DNA of 64,000 nt from DATATB01 sp036268995 (GCA_036268995.1 DATATB010000033.1:18497-82496), one strand, 5' to 3'. Positions 1 through 8,846 are shown, numbered from the stretch's first letter. Translations and numbers: made by a program. Notes: a model not told the origin generated them from the letters alone.

Positions 1-166
1 GATCGAACGTCAGCACAATCCGACCTTCCCGGTCGGCCGTCTGGAAAATCTCGCCGTTCGGAAGACGCTGTAACCCTTCATCGCGCAGATGTACTGCATC
101 GTGGCCCCCAGCGCGCAGCCACTGTACTACCTGCTGCGACACGCCCATATCGGCCAGGAAGCGCAT
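1..166 (-). CDS. DUF5615 PIN-like toxin, partial
   Basis: This is the N-terminal 55 codons of a gene that runs off the left edge. The product starts MRFLADMGVS and contains LRAGGHDAVHLRDEGL and later IVLTFD, which matches the DUF5615 family of small PIN-like proteins (early acidic residue, GHD..HLRD, LTFD). These are normally the ribonuclease-like toxin half of a toxin-antitoxin pair. It begins 10 bp after the stop of the DUF433 gene upstream, the standard arrangement for this pair. The family call is by motif memory; the catalytic C-terminus is outside the window. Confidence 0.75.
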   Translation of the reverse strand, partial: MRFLADMGVSQQVVQWLRAGGHDAVHLRDEGLQRLPNGEIFQTADREGRIVLTFD

Positions 167-176
167 CGCCCGCTCC

Positions 177-392
177 CTAAGCCGTGCGGACTTCTTCGTG
201 GGTCAGCCAGGCGGCATATTCCAGTGCTTGCTGAATGTCCTCGCGCTCGAGGTCCGGATAGCCCTGCATCACTTCGTCCCAGGTCGCGCCGTAAGCAATT
301 TGACCCACGATCACCGAAACGGGAATCCGCATGCCGCGGATACTAGCGCGGCCGCCAAGGATCTTCGAGTCGAACGTGATGCGGTCGAACAT
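177..392 (-). CDS. DUF433 family antitoxin
   Basis: A 71-residue protein starting MFDRITFDSKILGG, with the DUF433 signature of two short strands then GMRIPVS, followed by a helix-turn-helix-like region (YGATWDEVMQGYPDLEREDIQQAL) that resembles the DNA-binding part of the family. DUF433 proteins are usually antitoxins encoded directly before a DUF5615 toxin, as here. I chose the ATG at 392 over the upstream GTG at 410 because family members begin at the MFDRIT block. Autoregulation by the DNA-binding region is likely but inferred. Confidence 0.8.
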   Translation of the reverse strand: MFDRITFDSKILGGRASIRGMRIPVSVIVGQIAYGATWDEVMQGYPDLEREDIQQALEYAAWLTHEEVRTA

Positions 393-449
393 GACTTTCA
401 CCGTTCTCACCCCACAACCGACGGCCGAGTTGCGTCGAGGGGGGATTCA

Positions 450-1409
450 TCACTCCGGGTACAGCTTGGTCGACAAGTAGCGCTCGCCGATGTCGGGCAG
501 GATGACGACGATCGTTTTGCCGGCGTTTTCGGGCCGCTTGGCCACCTTGATCGCGGCCCACACGGCCGAGCCGCTGCTGATGCCGCACATCAGGCCTTCG
601 AGCTTGGCGAGGTTCCGCGACGTTTCCGCAGCGTCTTCGTCAGTCACCGTGATCACGTCGTCCACGATGTCCATGTTCAACACGTCGGGAATGAACCCGG
701 CGCCGATGCCCTGGATCGTGTGCTTGCCGGGCTTGAGCGGCTGGCCGGCCCGCTGTTGCGTCATCACCGGGCTGTTGGTCGGCTCGACCGCGATGGCTTG
801 GACCTCGGGCTTGCGGTTCTTGAGCACCTCGCCCACGCCGGTGATCGTGCCGCCCGTGCCCACGGCCGACACGAAGATGTCGACCGCGCCGTCGGTGTCG
901 CGCCAGATTTCTTCGGCCGTCGTTTTGCGATGGACCTCGGGGTTGGCCGGATTCTTGAATTGTTGCGGCATGTAGTAGTTCTTGTTCTGCGCCACCAGCT
1001 CCTCGGCCTTGCGCACCGCGCCGGGCATGCCTTCGGCCGCCGGAGTCAGCACCAGCTCGGCGCCCAGCGCCTTGAGCATCCGCCGCCGCTCCAGCGTCAT
1101 GCTCTCGGGCATGGTGACGATCAGCTTGTAACCGCGTGCCGCGCAGACAAAGGCCAGGCCGATGCCCGTATTGCCGCTCGTGGCCTCGATGACCACGGTG
1201 TCCTTCTTGATTTTGCCGGCCCGTTCGGCGTCGTCGATCATGGCCCGGGCGATGCGGTCTTTGACGCTCCACAGCGGGTTGAGGTTTTCCACCTTGGCCA
1301 GCACCGTGGCTACGCAGCCTTCGGTGATGCGGCGGAGCTTGACCAGCGGCGTGTTGCCGATGGCTTGGGTGATGTCCTCGCAAACGCCGGTGCTGGGAAC
1401 CGTGGCCAT
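450..1409 (-). CDS. cysK: Cysteine synthase (O-acetylserine sulfhydrylase)
   Basis: A 319-aa fold-type II PLP enzyme that condenses O-acetylserine with sulfide to give cysteine. PLP lysine K50 sits in WSVKDRIA, and the phosphate/substrate loop EATSGNTG spans about residues 75-82. The C-terminal half has the GTGGTITGVG cofactor loop and GISSGSAV near the end. Length is typical for CysK. The ATG at 1409 is preceded by AAAGGA at a good spacing, so I prefer it to the in-frame start at 1430. It lies divergently from aroA. A cysteine synthase rather than cystathionine beta-synthase is favoured because there is no CBS domain. Confidence 0.93.
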   Translation of the reverse strand: MATVPSTGVCEDITQAIGNTPLVKLRRITEGCVATVLAKVENLNPLWSVKDRIARAMIDDAERAGKIKKDTVVIEATSGNTGIGLAFVCAARGYKLIVTMPESMTLERRRMLKALGAELVLTPAAEGMPGAVRKAEELVAQNKNYYMPQQFKNPANPEVHRKTTAEEIWRDTDGAVDIFVSAVGTGGTITGVGEVLKNRKPEVQAIAVEPTNSPVMTQQRAGQPLKPGKHTIQGIGAGFIPDVLNMDIVDDVITVTDEDAAETSRNLAKLEGLMCGISSGSAVWAAIKVAKRPENAGKTIVVILPDIGERYLSTKLYPE

Positions 1410-1613
1410 GAACAGTCCTTTCTGAATCAAAATTTCTGGCGCCGCGACGCCCGAATGGCCGGCCGCGTTTGCGGCGTGCAGCCCGAAGGACTACATTCGG
1501 CCAATAGTGCGGCGCCTTGGTGTGCGCCGCAGTATAGCGGAATCAGAAAAGCAGGGTCAACGCCGTGGCCCAGCCTCACCGGCGATCGCCTTCCCTGTGC
1601 CCACGGAAAACTC

Positions 1614-2900
1614 GTGCAGCGACTCGAAATCCCCACTACCGGGGCCATCAGCGGCCGGATTCGCCCGCCCGGCTCGAAAAGCATCACCAATCGGGCGCTG
1701 GTTTGCGCGGCGTTGGCCGCCGGCGAGTCGACGCTCACCGGAGCGCTTGATAGCGACGATACGCAGGTGATGATCGCGGCCCTGGGCCAGCTCGGCATTC
1801 GCATTGAGCCGCACTGGGCGACTCATACGCTGCGCGTGACCGGCTGCGGCGGCAGCCTGCCGGCCGAAGGCGGCGAGCTATTCGTCGGCAACAGCGGCAC
1901 GACCGTCCGCTTTCTGGCCCCGGTCGTGGCGTTGGGTCGCGGCCAGTTCCGGCTGCATGGCACGCCCAGGATGCACGAGCGGCCGATCGGCGATCTGCTC
2001 GACTCGCTCGGGCAGTTGGGAGCCGTGGCCCGCAGCGAGCAGAACAATGGCTGCCCGCCCGTCATGATCGAAGCCCACGGCTTGGCCGGCGGCGCGGCGA
2101 GCGTGCGCGGAGACATTTCCAGCCAGTTTCTCAGCGGCCTGTTGCTGGCGTCTCCTTACGCGCATCAAGCGGTCGAAATCACGGTCGCAGGCACGCTTGT
2201 TTCGCAGCCCTATATTCGCATGACGCTGGCCGTGATGCGGGCCTTCGGCATCGACGTGCCCGCGGGCGATCTGCGGCGATTCGCCGTGCCGTCCGGACGC
2301 GGCTATGCGGCCGGCAGCTACGCGATCGAGCCCGACGCTTCGGCCGCGAGCTATTTCTTCGCCGCTGCGGCGATCACCGGCGGCGAGGTCACGGTCGAAG
2401 GCCTGTCGCGCGACAGCCTGCAAGGCGACGTGGCCTTTGTCGACGTGCTCGAGCGGATGGGCTGCCAGGTCCGGCACGACCAGCATTCCATCACGGTGAC
2501 CGCTAAGCCGCTGTCGGGCATCAAGGTCGACATGAACGCCATCAGCGATACGGTGCAGACGCTGGCCGCCGTGGCCTTGTTTGCCGAAGGCCCCACGACG
2601 ATCGAGGCCGTGGGCCACATCCGGCACAAAGAGACCGATCGCATCCAAGCCCTGGCGACCGAATTGCGGAAGCTGGGCGTCCAAGTCATCGAGTTCGCCG
2701 ACGGCTTACGGATCGAGCCCGGCGTGCTGCACGGCGCCGACATTGCGACGTACGACGATCATCGCATGGCGATGAGCCTGGCCCTGGTCGGCTTGCGCGT
2801 GCCCGGCGTCGCGATTCTCGACCCCGACTGCACCCGTAAGACCTACCCGAACTATTTTGACGATCTCGGCCGACTGGCCGGCGTGGCGATTGGCAAATAG
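1614..2900 (+). CDS. aroA: 3-phosphoshikimate 1-carboxyvinyltransferase (EPSP synthase)
   Basis: A 428-aa enzyme of the shikimate pathway that transfers enolpyruvyl from PEP to shikimate 3-phosphate. Visible signatures are PPGSKSITNRALV near residues 18-30 (substrate Lys and Ser), GNSGTTVRFLAP near 88-100, and the C-terminal RHKETDRI and DDHRMAMSLAL blocks. The open frame extends far upstream through the antisense of cysK, but homology starts only at the GTG at 1614 (VQRLEIP), so I use that; there is no strong ribosome binding site there and the exact start is uncertain. The length fits the family. Confidence 0.92.
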   Translation: MQRLEIPTTGAISGRIRPPGSKSITNRALVCAALAAGESTLTGALDSDDTQVMIAALGQLGIRIEPHWATHTLRVTGCGGSLPAEGGELFVGNSGTTVRFLAPVVALGRGQFRLHGTPRMHERPIGDLLDSLGQLGAVARSEQNNGCPPVMIEAHGLAGGAASVRGDISSQFLSGLLLASPYAHQAVEITVAGTLVSQPYIRMTLAVMRAFGIDVPAGDLRRFAVPSGRGYAAGSYAIEPDASAASYFFAAAAITGGEVTVEGLSRDSLQGDVAFVDVLERMGCQVRHDQHSITVTAKPLSGIKVDMNAISDTVQTLAAVALFAEGPTTIEAVGHIRHKETDRIQALATELRKLGVQVIEFADGLRIEPGVLHGADIATYDDHRMAMSLALVGLRVPGVAILDPDCTRKTYPNYFDDLGRLAGVAIGK

Positions 2901-2917
2901 CCAGCAGGAGCGCCGCG

Positions 2918-3035
2918 CTCCGTAGACCCGGCGAGCCGAGCCGGGCCTGTCGAGCAGCGCCATTCGTACTCCCGGTGCCGCTCGGCTCGCGGCACCTACG
3001 GACGGCCACCGTAGTCATCCCGCTCCGTCGGGATG
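2918..3035. repeat. 118-bp direct repeat, copy 1
   Basis: Bases 2918-3035 recur at 3139-3256 with two mismatches (positions 2925 and 2966 of this copy). The unit contains internal palindromes around GGCGAGCC...GGCTCGC and ends in a CGTAG...ccgctccgtcggGATG block. It fills the space between aroA and the convergent sulfatase gene, so it may act as a transcription barrier. Planctomycete genomes carry many such GC-rich palindromic repeats; that family link is from memory. Confidence 0.85.
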
Positions 3036-3138
3036 CAGGCGCTACCACGACGCGCACCCAGCGCCCAGCCGAGTTGCGCGCGCTCGGCTCGGCGGAGCGA
3101 GCCGGCTACGGTGATTTCGCCTCGGACCGGTTGCCCGT

Positions 3139-3256
3139 CTCCGTAGGCCCGGCGAGCCGAGCCGGGCCTGTCGAGCAGCGCCATTCATACTCCCGGTGCC
3201 GCTCGGCTCGCGGCACCTACGGACGGCCACCGTAGTCATCCCGCTCCGTCGGGATG
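3139..3256. repeat. 118-bp direct repeat, copy 2
   Basis: Second copy of the unit at 2918-3035, 116 of 118 bases identical. A 25-base core at 3143-3167 also occurs exactly, on the opposite strand, at 62332-62356, so it is a dispersed family rather than a local duplication only. Bases 3036-3138 between the copies and 3257-3360 after them show no gene. Confidence 0.85.
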
Positions 3257-3360
3257 AAGCCATCGCCGCTGAACGCAACGCCGATCGTGCTCCAGACGTC
3301 TCAACGGAGCGAGACGACTACGGTGGGGGCGTCTCGGCGAAACGGCCGGGAGACTTCGCC

Positions 3361-4818
3361 TCAGCTTTTCTTTTCCTCCGGCAGTTTGCCGGCCTCGCGC
3401 TGCCCGGCGCCGGTGCGATGGGTGAGCGAATCGCCGAGTTCCGTTCGCGCTTGCTCGGCCAGCGCGAGCAGGCGGGAAATGATCTCCGGATGCTGCTTGG
3501 CGACGTCGGTCGTCTCGTTGCGATCGTGCTCGAGGTCGTACAGCTCGGGCTCGGTGATCTTTCGCTGTTGGTACTTTACCGGCTTGCCGTCGCGACCGCC
3601 GCTTTGGCCGGCCAGCGTGCGATAGGTGTGCGGAAGCTGGAGCTTCCAGCGGCCGTCGCCCGTGACGACGGCCTGCAACTGGTTCTTTTCGTACCAATAG
3701 AAATATGCCTCGTGCGGGTTCTTGGCTCCCGGCTTGCCGGCAATCAGCGGCCAGACGTCGAGGCCGTCGATCGGCAGCGCGGGAAGTTTGGCTCCCACGA
3801 GGCCGGCAATCGTCGGCAGCACGTCGATGGTCATGAGCATCGAGTCGTTGCTGGTGCCGGCGGAAATGTGGCCCGGCCAGCGCATGACGCACGGCTCGCG
3901 GACGCCGCCTTCCCAGCAGGTGCCCTTGCCTTCGCGCAAGCCGCCGCTGGTGCCCGCGTGATTGCCGTAGCTGAGCCAGGGGCCGTTGTCCGAGGTGAAG
4001 ATGACGAGCGTGTTGTCGGCCAGCCCGTGGCGGTCGAGCGCTTCGAGCACCTGGCCCACGGACCAGTCGATTTCCTGGACCACGTCGCCGAACGTGCCTT
4101 GCTGCGACTTGCCGCGAAACGCCTCGCCGGGAAACAGCGGCACGTGCGGCATGGTGTAGGCCAGATAGAAGAAGAACGGCTCTTGGTGATGGCGATCGAT
4201 GAAGCTGGTCGCCCGCTCGGTGTAGCGGGCCGTGAGTGTCGGCTGGTCCTCGGCCGTGACGTCGGGGTCGACGACTCGGTCGCCTTTGATCAGCGGCAGC
4301 GGCGGAAACGTCTTGGGCCGAGCCTCCGGGTGATGCGGCCACATGTCGTTCGAGTAGGGCAGACCGAGATATTCGTCGAAACCATGATGCACGGGCAAGA
4401 ACTGCGGGTGATGGCCCAAGTGCCATTTGCCCGCCATGCCGGTGGCATAGCCGAGTGGTTTGAGCAACTCGGCCAGCGTGGTTTCGTGGGCATCGATGCC
4501 ATGCCGTGCGGAGGGCCCCAGCGCGCCATAGATGCCGATGCGATTGGGATAGCAGCCGGTGAGAAGTGCAGCCCGCGACGCCGAGCACACCGGCTCGGCG
4601 ACATGAAAGTTGGTGAACCGGCAGCCCTGCCGAGCCATGCGGTCGAGATTCGGCGTCGTATATCCCTTGGCACCAAAGCAGCCGATATCGCCATAGCCCA
4701 GGTCATCGGCAAAGAGGATGACAACGTTCGGCCGCGACTCCGCGGCCCCGGCATCGGCTGCGACCGCAAGCGTGCTGGTCGTGGCAACCAATGCAAAAAT
4801 CTTGAGGATCGATTTCAT
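3361..4818 (-). CDS. Secreted arylsulfatase-type sulfatase
   Basis: A 485-aa type I sulfatase. A signal peptide (MKSILKIFAL...) is followed by the metal-binding pair D38-D39 in LFADDLGYGD and the formylglycine site C78-S-A-S-R80ff, a C-x-A-x-R variant of C-x-P-x-R. A second metal block (FTSDNGPW) and HHPEARPKTF/GKWHLGHH histidine motifs complete the active site. It would act in the periplasm on a sulfated ester, likely a polysaccharide; the substrate cannot be read from sequence. I place the start at ATG 4818, preceded by AGGA, rather than the longer frame from 4971, because the signal peptide begins there. Maturation needs an activating enzyme not seen in this window. Confidence 0.9.
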   Translation of the reverse strand: MKSILKIFALVATTSTLAVAADAGAAESRPNVVILFADDLGYGDIGCFGAKGYTTPNLDRMARQGCRFTNFHVAEPVCSASRAALLTGCYPNRIGIYGALGPSARHGIDAHETTLAELLKPLGYATGMAGKWHLGHHPQFLPVHHGFDEYLGLPYSNDMWPHHPEARPKTFPPLPLIKGDRVVDPDVTAEDQPTLTARYTERATSFIDRHHQEPFFFYLAYTMPHVPLFPGEAFRGKSQQGTFGDVVQEIDWSVGQVLEALDRHGLADNTLVIFTSDNGPWLSYGNHAGTSGGLREGKGTCWEGGVREPCVMRWPGHISAGTSNDSMLMTIDVLPTIAGLVGAKLPALPIDGLDVWPLIAGKPGAKNPHEAYFYWYEKNQLQAVVTGDGRWKLQLPHTYRTLAGQSGGRDGKPVKYQQRKITEPELYDLEHDRNETTDVAKQHPEIISRLLALAEQARTELGDSLTHRTGAGQREAGKLPEEKKS

Positions 4819-5078
4819 TTCGAGAATTCCTGGGGATACAAGGCGCGCGCCCCGGTGAGATGCCCCCGACTGCTGCAAGCAGGGCCAGCCCATCGCCGAT
4901 TCTACGACGCCGTCGGCACGGGGTGAACTCGCTTTTTCTCCGCTCTCAGCAGCCTGCGCGGCATTGGGCAATCGAGTCGTCTTGACCCTGCCGCTGAAGC
5001 GGACCTATAGTGCCCCACCCCTTTTGATGGTTCCTCCGCGTTTCGCACTTCGGCACTCGACCCGGACCCCGCCAGCCC

Positions 5079-5921
5079 ATGAGTGAACAACCAACCGTAA
5101 CGGCGGTGGTGATCGCCTTAAACGAGGCCGCGCGTTTGCCGGGCTGGCTGGCGGCCGCGGCATGGGCTGACCAGCGGCTGGTCGTCGATGGCGGATCGAC
5201 CGATGCGACCGTCGAGATTGCGCGGCAGGCCGGCGCGTGCGTGCTTCAGCGGCCATTCGACTACTTCACACCGCAGCGAAACTTCGCCTTGCGGCAGGCC
5301 CGCTCCGAGTGGGTCATGTTTGTCGATGCCGACGAGCGGCCGACATCGGCCTTGGCCGCCGAAATTCGCCGCCGCCTGCCGGGCTGCCGCCAGGATGCCT
5401 TCCGGTTGAAAATTCGGAGCTCGATCTTTGGCCGGCGCTTTCGCTTCTCGGGCACCCAGGACGACCGGCCGGTGCGCCTGGTCCGGCGCGATCGGGCCGA
5501 ATGGATTGGCGGCGTTCACACGTCGCTTTGCACGCCCGGCCCCAAGGGCGAAATGCAGGGCTGGATCGATCACGAAACCATGCCCGATTGGGCGTCGTAT
5601 TGGTCCAAGGTCGAGCGCTACACGACGCTCGATGCCGAGCTGCGCGTGGCTGCCGGGCGGCCGCCGGTTTGGCATGCCCCGTGGCTGCTACCGGCGCGCG
5701 AGATCGCCCGCCGGCTGCTGTGGAAACACGGCTGGCTCGACGGCCCTCGCGGCTGGGCCTTTTGCCTGGCCAGCGGATTATCGGAATGGGAGCTGGCAAC
5801 CAAGCATCGGCGGCTCTGGCACGCCCGGCATGCAGCCGATCCTCGCCAAGCGTCGTCCGCCATGCAGAACAACAGGCGGAACTGGCCGCAACTCGGCCTG
5901 TCGCTGCTGGCCGCACGCTAA
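5079..5921 (+). CDS. Glycosyltransferase family 2 protein
   Basis: A 280-aa GT-A fold glycosyltransferase. The N-terminus VTAVVIALNEAARLPGWL, the DGGSTDAT nucleotide loop and the DAD metal motif in MFVDADERPT are typical of the GT2 branch that includes WaaE/KdtX, which transfers glucose to lipopolysaccharide core. The C-terminal part (WSKVERYTTLDAE, RRLLWKHGWLDGPRG) is also typical of that branch, where a terminal membrane-associating region occurs. Cytoplasmic, membrane-associated, acting in envelope glycan synthesis is likely. It converges with the CapD-like gene across an inverted repeat. Donor and acceptor are unknown. Confidence 0.85.
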   Translation: MSEQPTVTAVVIALNEAARLPGWLAAAAWADQRLVVDGGSTDATVEIARQAGACVLQRPFDYFTPQRNFALRQARSEWVMFVDADERPTSALAAEIRRRLPGCRQDAFRLKIRSSIFGRRFRFSGTQDDRPVRLVRRDRAEWIGGVHTSLCTPGPKGEMQGWIDHETMPDWASYWSKVERYTTLDAELRVAAGRPPVWHAPWLLPAREIARRLLWKHGWLDGPRGWAFCLASGLSEWELATKHRRLWHARHAADPRQASSAMQNNRRNWPQLGLSLLAAR

Positions 5922-5932
5922 CAAAAGGCATT

Positions 5933-6153
5933 CGGACAGACGAAGAAAAGGCATTTGAACAGAAGGCCGCGAAGGGCGCTAAGAAGAGGAAGAAAAGGGA
6001 CGAAGACGAAAAGCTAAAACGGCCTGGACGCGCGGCTCGGTTTCGCCAGTTATGCCGGCTGCGGATTCCCCTTCCTTCCCTGCATTCCTTTCTTCCTTTC
6101 TCCTTCGCGTCCTTTGCGATCTTCTGTTCAAATCTTTTTTTGTTTGCCTGTCC
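5933..6153. repeat. Long imperfect inverted repeat between convergent genes
   Basis: The left arm (about 5933-5996) and right arm (about 6093-6153) are reverse complements at roughly 80% by eye, both containing the core TTTGAACAGAAG followed by GCAAAGG-like purine-rich sequence. The central about 95 bases are GC-rich. It lies between the stops of the glycosyltransferase and the CapD-like gene and could fold into a large hairpin that ends transcription from both sides. It resembles a purine-rich host repeat common in planctomycetes (from memory). Confidence 0.75.
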
Positions 6154-6167
6154 GTTTCCCAGTCCGG

Positions 6168-7256
6168 TCAGGCGGCTTCGAAGAGTTCGAGGCCAGGAGT
6201 TGTCCGGGCCTGGCCGGGCAAGAGCCGGTTGCGCTCGAACAATTGCACGGTCTCTTCCAGACTGATTACCGTGTCGGCCGAGCTGAACTCCTTGTTCAGG
6301 GCGACGGCGTCGCCCGGCTCGGGCGCGTACAACTCGGGCAGCATCGAGCGGATGGCAAAATACTTGCCGCGCCAACTCGCGTGGTGGCATTCTTCGTCGG
6401 CCACCATGATCTCGTGCAATTTTTCGCCCGGCCGAATGCCGGTGACTTCGATCGGGATCGGCCGGTCGCCGACCAATGCCCGGGCGACGTTCTGCACGGT
6501 CGCCGACGGCGCGCAGGGGACGAACGTTTCGCCTTGCCGCGCATCGGCCAGGGCATCCAGCACGCAATCGACCGCTTCGTCGAGGCTCATCAGAAACCGC
6601 GTCATCTCCGGCACGGTGATCGTCACCGGCCCGCCGCGGCGAATCTGCTCCTGGAACAGCGGAACCACCGACCCGCGCGAGGCCAGCACGTTGCCGTAGC
6701 GGCAGCAGATGAATCGCGTTTGCGGAATCTGCACGCCGGCCGAGGTGAAAATCCGCTCGTGCAGCGCCTTGGTCATGCCCATCACCGACACCGGCTTGCA
6801 GGCCTTGTCGGTGCTGATGCCCACGACAGTCTGCACCGGATAGCCGTGCTCGCCGATGGCCCGCACGATGTTCAACGGGCCGGAGCAGTTGGTGAGCAGG
6901 GCCTGCTCGGGAAAATACTCGCAGTTGGGGACGTGCTTGAGGGCCGCGGCGTTGACGACAATCTCGACGTCGCGAAGCGCGGCGCACACGTCGGCGTAGC
7001 TGCGGACGTCGCCCAGGCGGAACTCGACGCAGCGGCGGAAATTTTCGTAAACGGCTTCGTCGACCGGCAGCCGGCGCTGCAAGTACGCCTGCCGCATGTC
7101 GTATTGCTTGCCTTCGTCGCGCGACAGGATGATCAGGCGCTCGGGCAAACCGCGCTCGCCCGAGAGCACGCGGCGCACCAGCGTCTTGCCCATCGAGCCG
7201 GTGCCGCCGGTGACCAGCAGGCGTTTGCCTTGCAACAGATTCGTAGGATCGGCCAT
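6168..7256 (-). CDS. CapD/PseB-type nucleotide-sugar dehydratase/epimerase
   Basis: A 362-aa extended SDR. The NAD(P) loop TGGTGSMGKTL is at the N-terminus. The family-typical block STDKACKPVSVMGMTK replaces the usual YxxxK with MxxTK, as in UDP-GlcNAc 4,6-dehydratases and C5-epimerases (PseB, FlaA1, CapD C-terminal domain). The end contains GIRPGEKLHEIMVADEE, also diagnostic. It lacks the membrane-spanning N-terminal domain of full-length WbpM/CapD, so it is a soluble short form. It probably makes a modified UDP-sugar for envelope glycans, fitting with the neighbouring glycosyltransferase. The start at ATG 7256 is chosen by homology. Confidence 0.85.
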   Translation of the reverse strand: MADPTNLLQGKRLLVTGGTGSMGKTLVRRVLSGERGLPERLIILSRDEGKQYDMRQAYLQRRLPVDEAVYENFRRCVEFRLGDVRSYADVCAALRDVEIVVNAAALKHVPNCEYFPEQALLTNCSGPLNIVRAIGEHGYPVQTVVGISTDKACKPVSVMGMTKALHERIFTSAGVQIPQTRFICCRYGNVLASRGSVVPLFQEQIRRGGPVTITVPEMTRFLMSLDEAVDCVLDALADARQGETFVPCAPSATVQNVARALVGDRPIPIEVTGIRPGEKLHEIMVADEECHHASWRGKYFAIRSMLPELYAPEPGDAVALNKEFSSADTVISLEETVQLFERNRLLPGQARTTPGLELFEAA

Positions 7257-7558
7257 CGGCAGGAGCTTCCCTTCTCCAGAATCGGCGCGGGCTCGCGAGT
7301 CCGGCGTCAGCACATCCTTCGCAGCCGGAGTCTACGCAAGCGGTTTCAATCGCGACTATGGTATAGCCCCAACCGCCGCCGTTTGGCTAGAGTGAACGCC
7401 CGCGGCGACGTGCGGGAGCCACGTTCGCGTACGGAATGCTAGCGTCCCCACAAAGCGTTGTGCGCCGGCCATTCGGGCTCCAAACGGAGTTTTCCGATCC
7501 GAAACTTCCTCCGACAGAGTATCCGGTCTACGATACAGGGACTGGATGAGGAGCCGCC
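7257..7558. other. Intergenic region, no gene seen
   Basis: About 300 bases between the divergent CapD-like gene and the toxin-antitoxin pair. It should hold both promoters, but I could not assign a clear promoter or operator. No coding frame looks real. Confidence 0.5.
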
Positions 7559-7864
7559 ATGAATGTCAACGAAGAGACGATCGAGGCCGTGCTGGACCCC
7601 AACGGCCAGCTGCGACTGTTAAGCCCGCCGCGGCTGCCGCCCGGCCCGGTGCAGGTAACGATCCGTGTGGCCCCAGCGGTTGGTCGGCGGCGCGGCCTGG
7701 CAGATGTGATGCAAGAGATCGCGGCGGAGCAACGTTCGCGCGGCTATGCCGGGCGATCGGCGACCGACCTGCGCGCCGAAGATGACGCGCAGCTTGCCGA
7801 GGACGCCGAGCGGGCCCAGGAGTTGGATGCCGCGCGCCGCGGCGCCGCTCCGGGGGGGGCGTGA
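7559..7864 (+). CDS. Putative antitoxin of a PIN-toxin pair
   Basis: A 101-aa protein with a short beta-rich N-terminus (ETIEAVLDPNGQLRL) resembling the start of prlF/AbrB-like or DUF-type antitoxins, followed by a charged helical tail rich in Asp, Glu, Arg and Ala. The ATG is preceded by GAGGAG at ideal spacing. Its stop codon directly abuts the GTG start of the PIN-domain gene, so the two are translationally linked. The antitoxin role is inferred mainly from this arrangement; I do not recognise a named family with certainty. Confidence 0.7.
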   Translation: MNVNEETIEAVLDPNGQLRLLSPPRLPPGPVQVTIRVAPAVGRRRGLADVMQEIAAEQRSRGYAGRSATDLRAEDDAQLAEDAERAQELDAARRGAAPGGA

Positions 7865-8299
7865 GTGCTTTACTACCTGGACACTGTGATTGTGATCTAC
7901 GCGGTCGAGGGCAACCCGGCCGACCAACAGCGGACGCAGACCCACCTCACCGCGCTTGAGCAAGCCGGACATCGATTCGTAGTCAGCGACTTGACCCGCA
8001 CGGAATGCCTGGCCCCGGTCTTTGGCCCTGGCGGCGGCCAGCGGTTGTCTGACTTTTTTCGGTTCTTCCATGGGCCGAACCTGCGGACGGTCGGCGTGAC
8101 TGAATCAGCATACGCCCGAGCCAGCGCGATCCGGGGCGGCCACACGTATCCGGCAAATCCCCCTGCCCAGCAAAAACGCTACGGGCTGGCCGATGCTCTC
8201 CATATCGCCACGGCAATCGAGTCCGGCTGTGACGTATTCCTGACCAACGACAACCAATTGAACGGCTTCCCGGATATCACGGTCGAGGAATTGCCGTAG
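7865..8299 (+). CDS. PIN-domain ribonuclease toxin (VapC-like)
   Basis: A 144-aa PIN domain with the expected acidic residues: D6 in YYLDTVIVIY, E47 in RTECLAP, D110 in GLADALHIA and D129 in FLTNDNQL. VapC-type enzymes cut specific RNAs and are held inactive by the cognate antitoxin, here presumably the gene immediately upstream. It starts with GTG directly after the antitoxin stop codon. All catalytic positions appear intact, so the toxin is probably active. Confidence 0.85.
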   Translation: MLYYLDTVIVIYAVEGNPADQQRTQTHLTALEQAGHRFVVSDLTRTECLAPVFGPGGGQRLSDFFRFFHGPNLRTVGVTESAYARASAIRGGHTYPANPPAQQKRYGLADALHIATAIESGCDVFLTNDNQLNGFPDITVEELP

Positions 8300-8438
8300 T
8301 CTCGGCGAGCCCGTTTGTTGCCCGAACAAGCATACTCTACCGAAGGGTAGAAGCCGCTCGCCTGCACGCTCAGGGTTAGCCTTGGCTTCTGGCTCGATTC
8401 GAGACCTACGTGGAACTTAACACCTCCGGGAGCGAAGC

Positions 8439-8846
8439 ATGACGGACGTTAACCACTCTGCCGCGTCGCGCGGCCGCGTGATTGCCTATTGGGTCGCCAC
8501 GTTGCTCGTCGCCTTCGCACTCGGGTCTGGCGGCGTCGCCGACGTGATGCGCATCCCGGCGGTGGTCGAAGGCATGACTCATCTGGGCTATCCGGTCTAT
8601 TTCTGCGTGATTCTCGGCGTCTGGAAAGTGCTCGGGGCACTCACGCTGCTCGCCCCGCGCACGCCCCGGCTCAAGGAATGGGCCTACGCCGGCGCGATCT
8701 TCGACTTCACAGGTGCCGTCGCGTCGCACTCCGCGGTGGGCGACGAGCCTGCCAAGCTCGTGGCTCCGATCGTCTTGACGCTCCTTACGCTGGCCTCCTG
8801 GGCCTTGCGTCCGGCATCCCGCCGCCTGCCCGGCGCATCCCTGTAA
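8439..8846 (+). CDS. DoxX-like membrane protein
   Basis: A 135-aa protein with four predicted membrane helices (around residues 14-32, 50-68, 78-94 and 108-124). The GGVADVMRIP and VYFCVILGVWKVLGALTLL patterns match the DoxX-like family, small inner-membrane proteins of unclear role. GGGAG-like Shine-Dalgarno sequence (GGGAGCGAAGC) precedes the ATG. It is a single gene with no clear operon partner; the sulfatase downstream starts 100 bp later. Confidence 0.8.
   Translation: MTDVNHSAASRGRVIAYWVATLLVAFALGSGGVADVMRIPAVVEGMTHLGYPVYFCVILGVWKVLGALTLLAPRTPRLKEWAYAGAIFDFTGAVASHSAVGDEPAKLVAPIVLTLLTLASWALRPASRRLPGASL

Noticed and set aside
198..1613. Long open frame upstream of the aroA start
   Set aside because: It is antisense to cysK and has no homology; EPSP synthase similarity begins at 1614.
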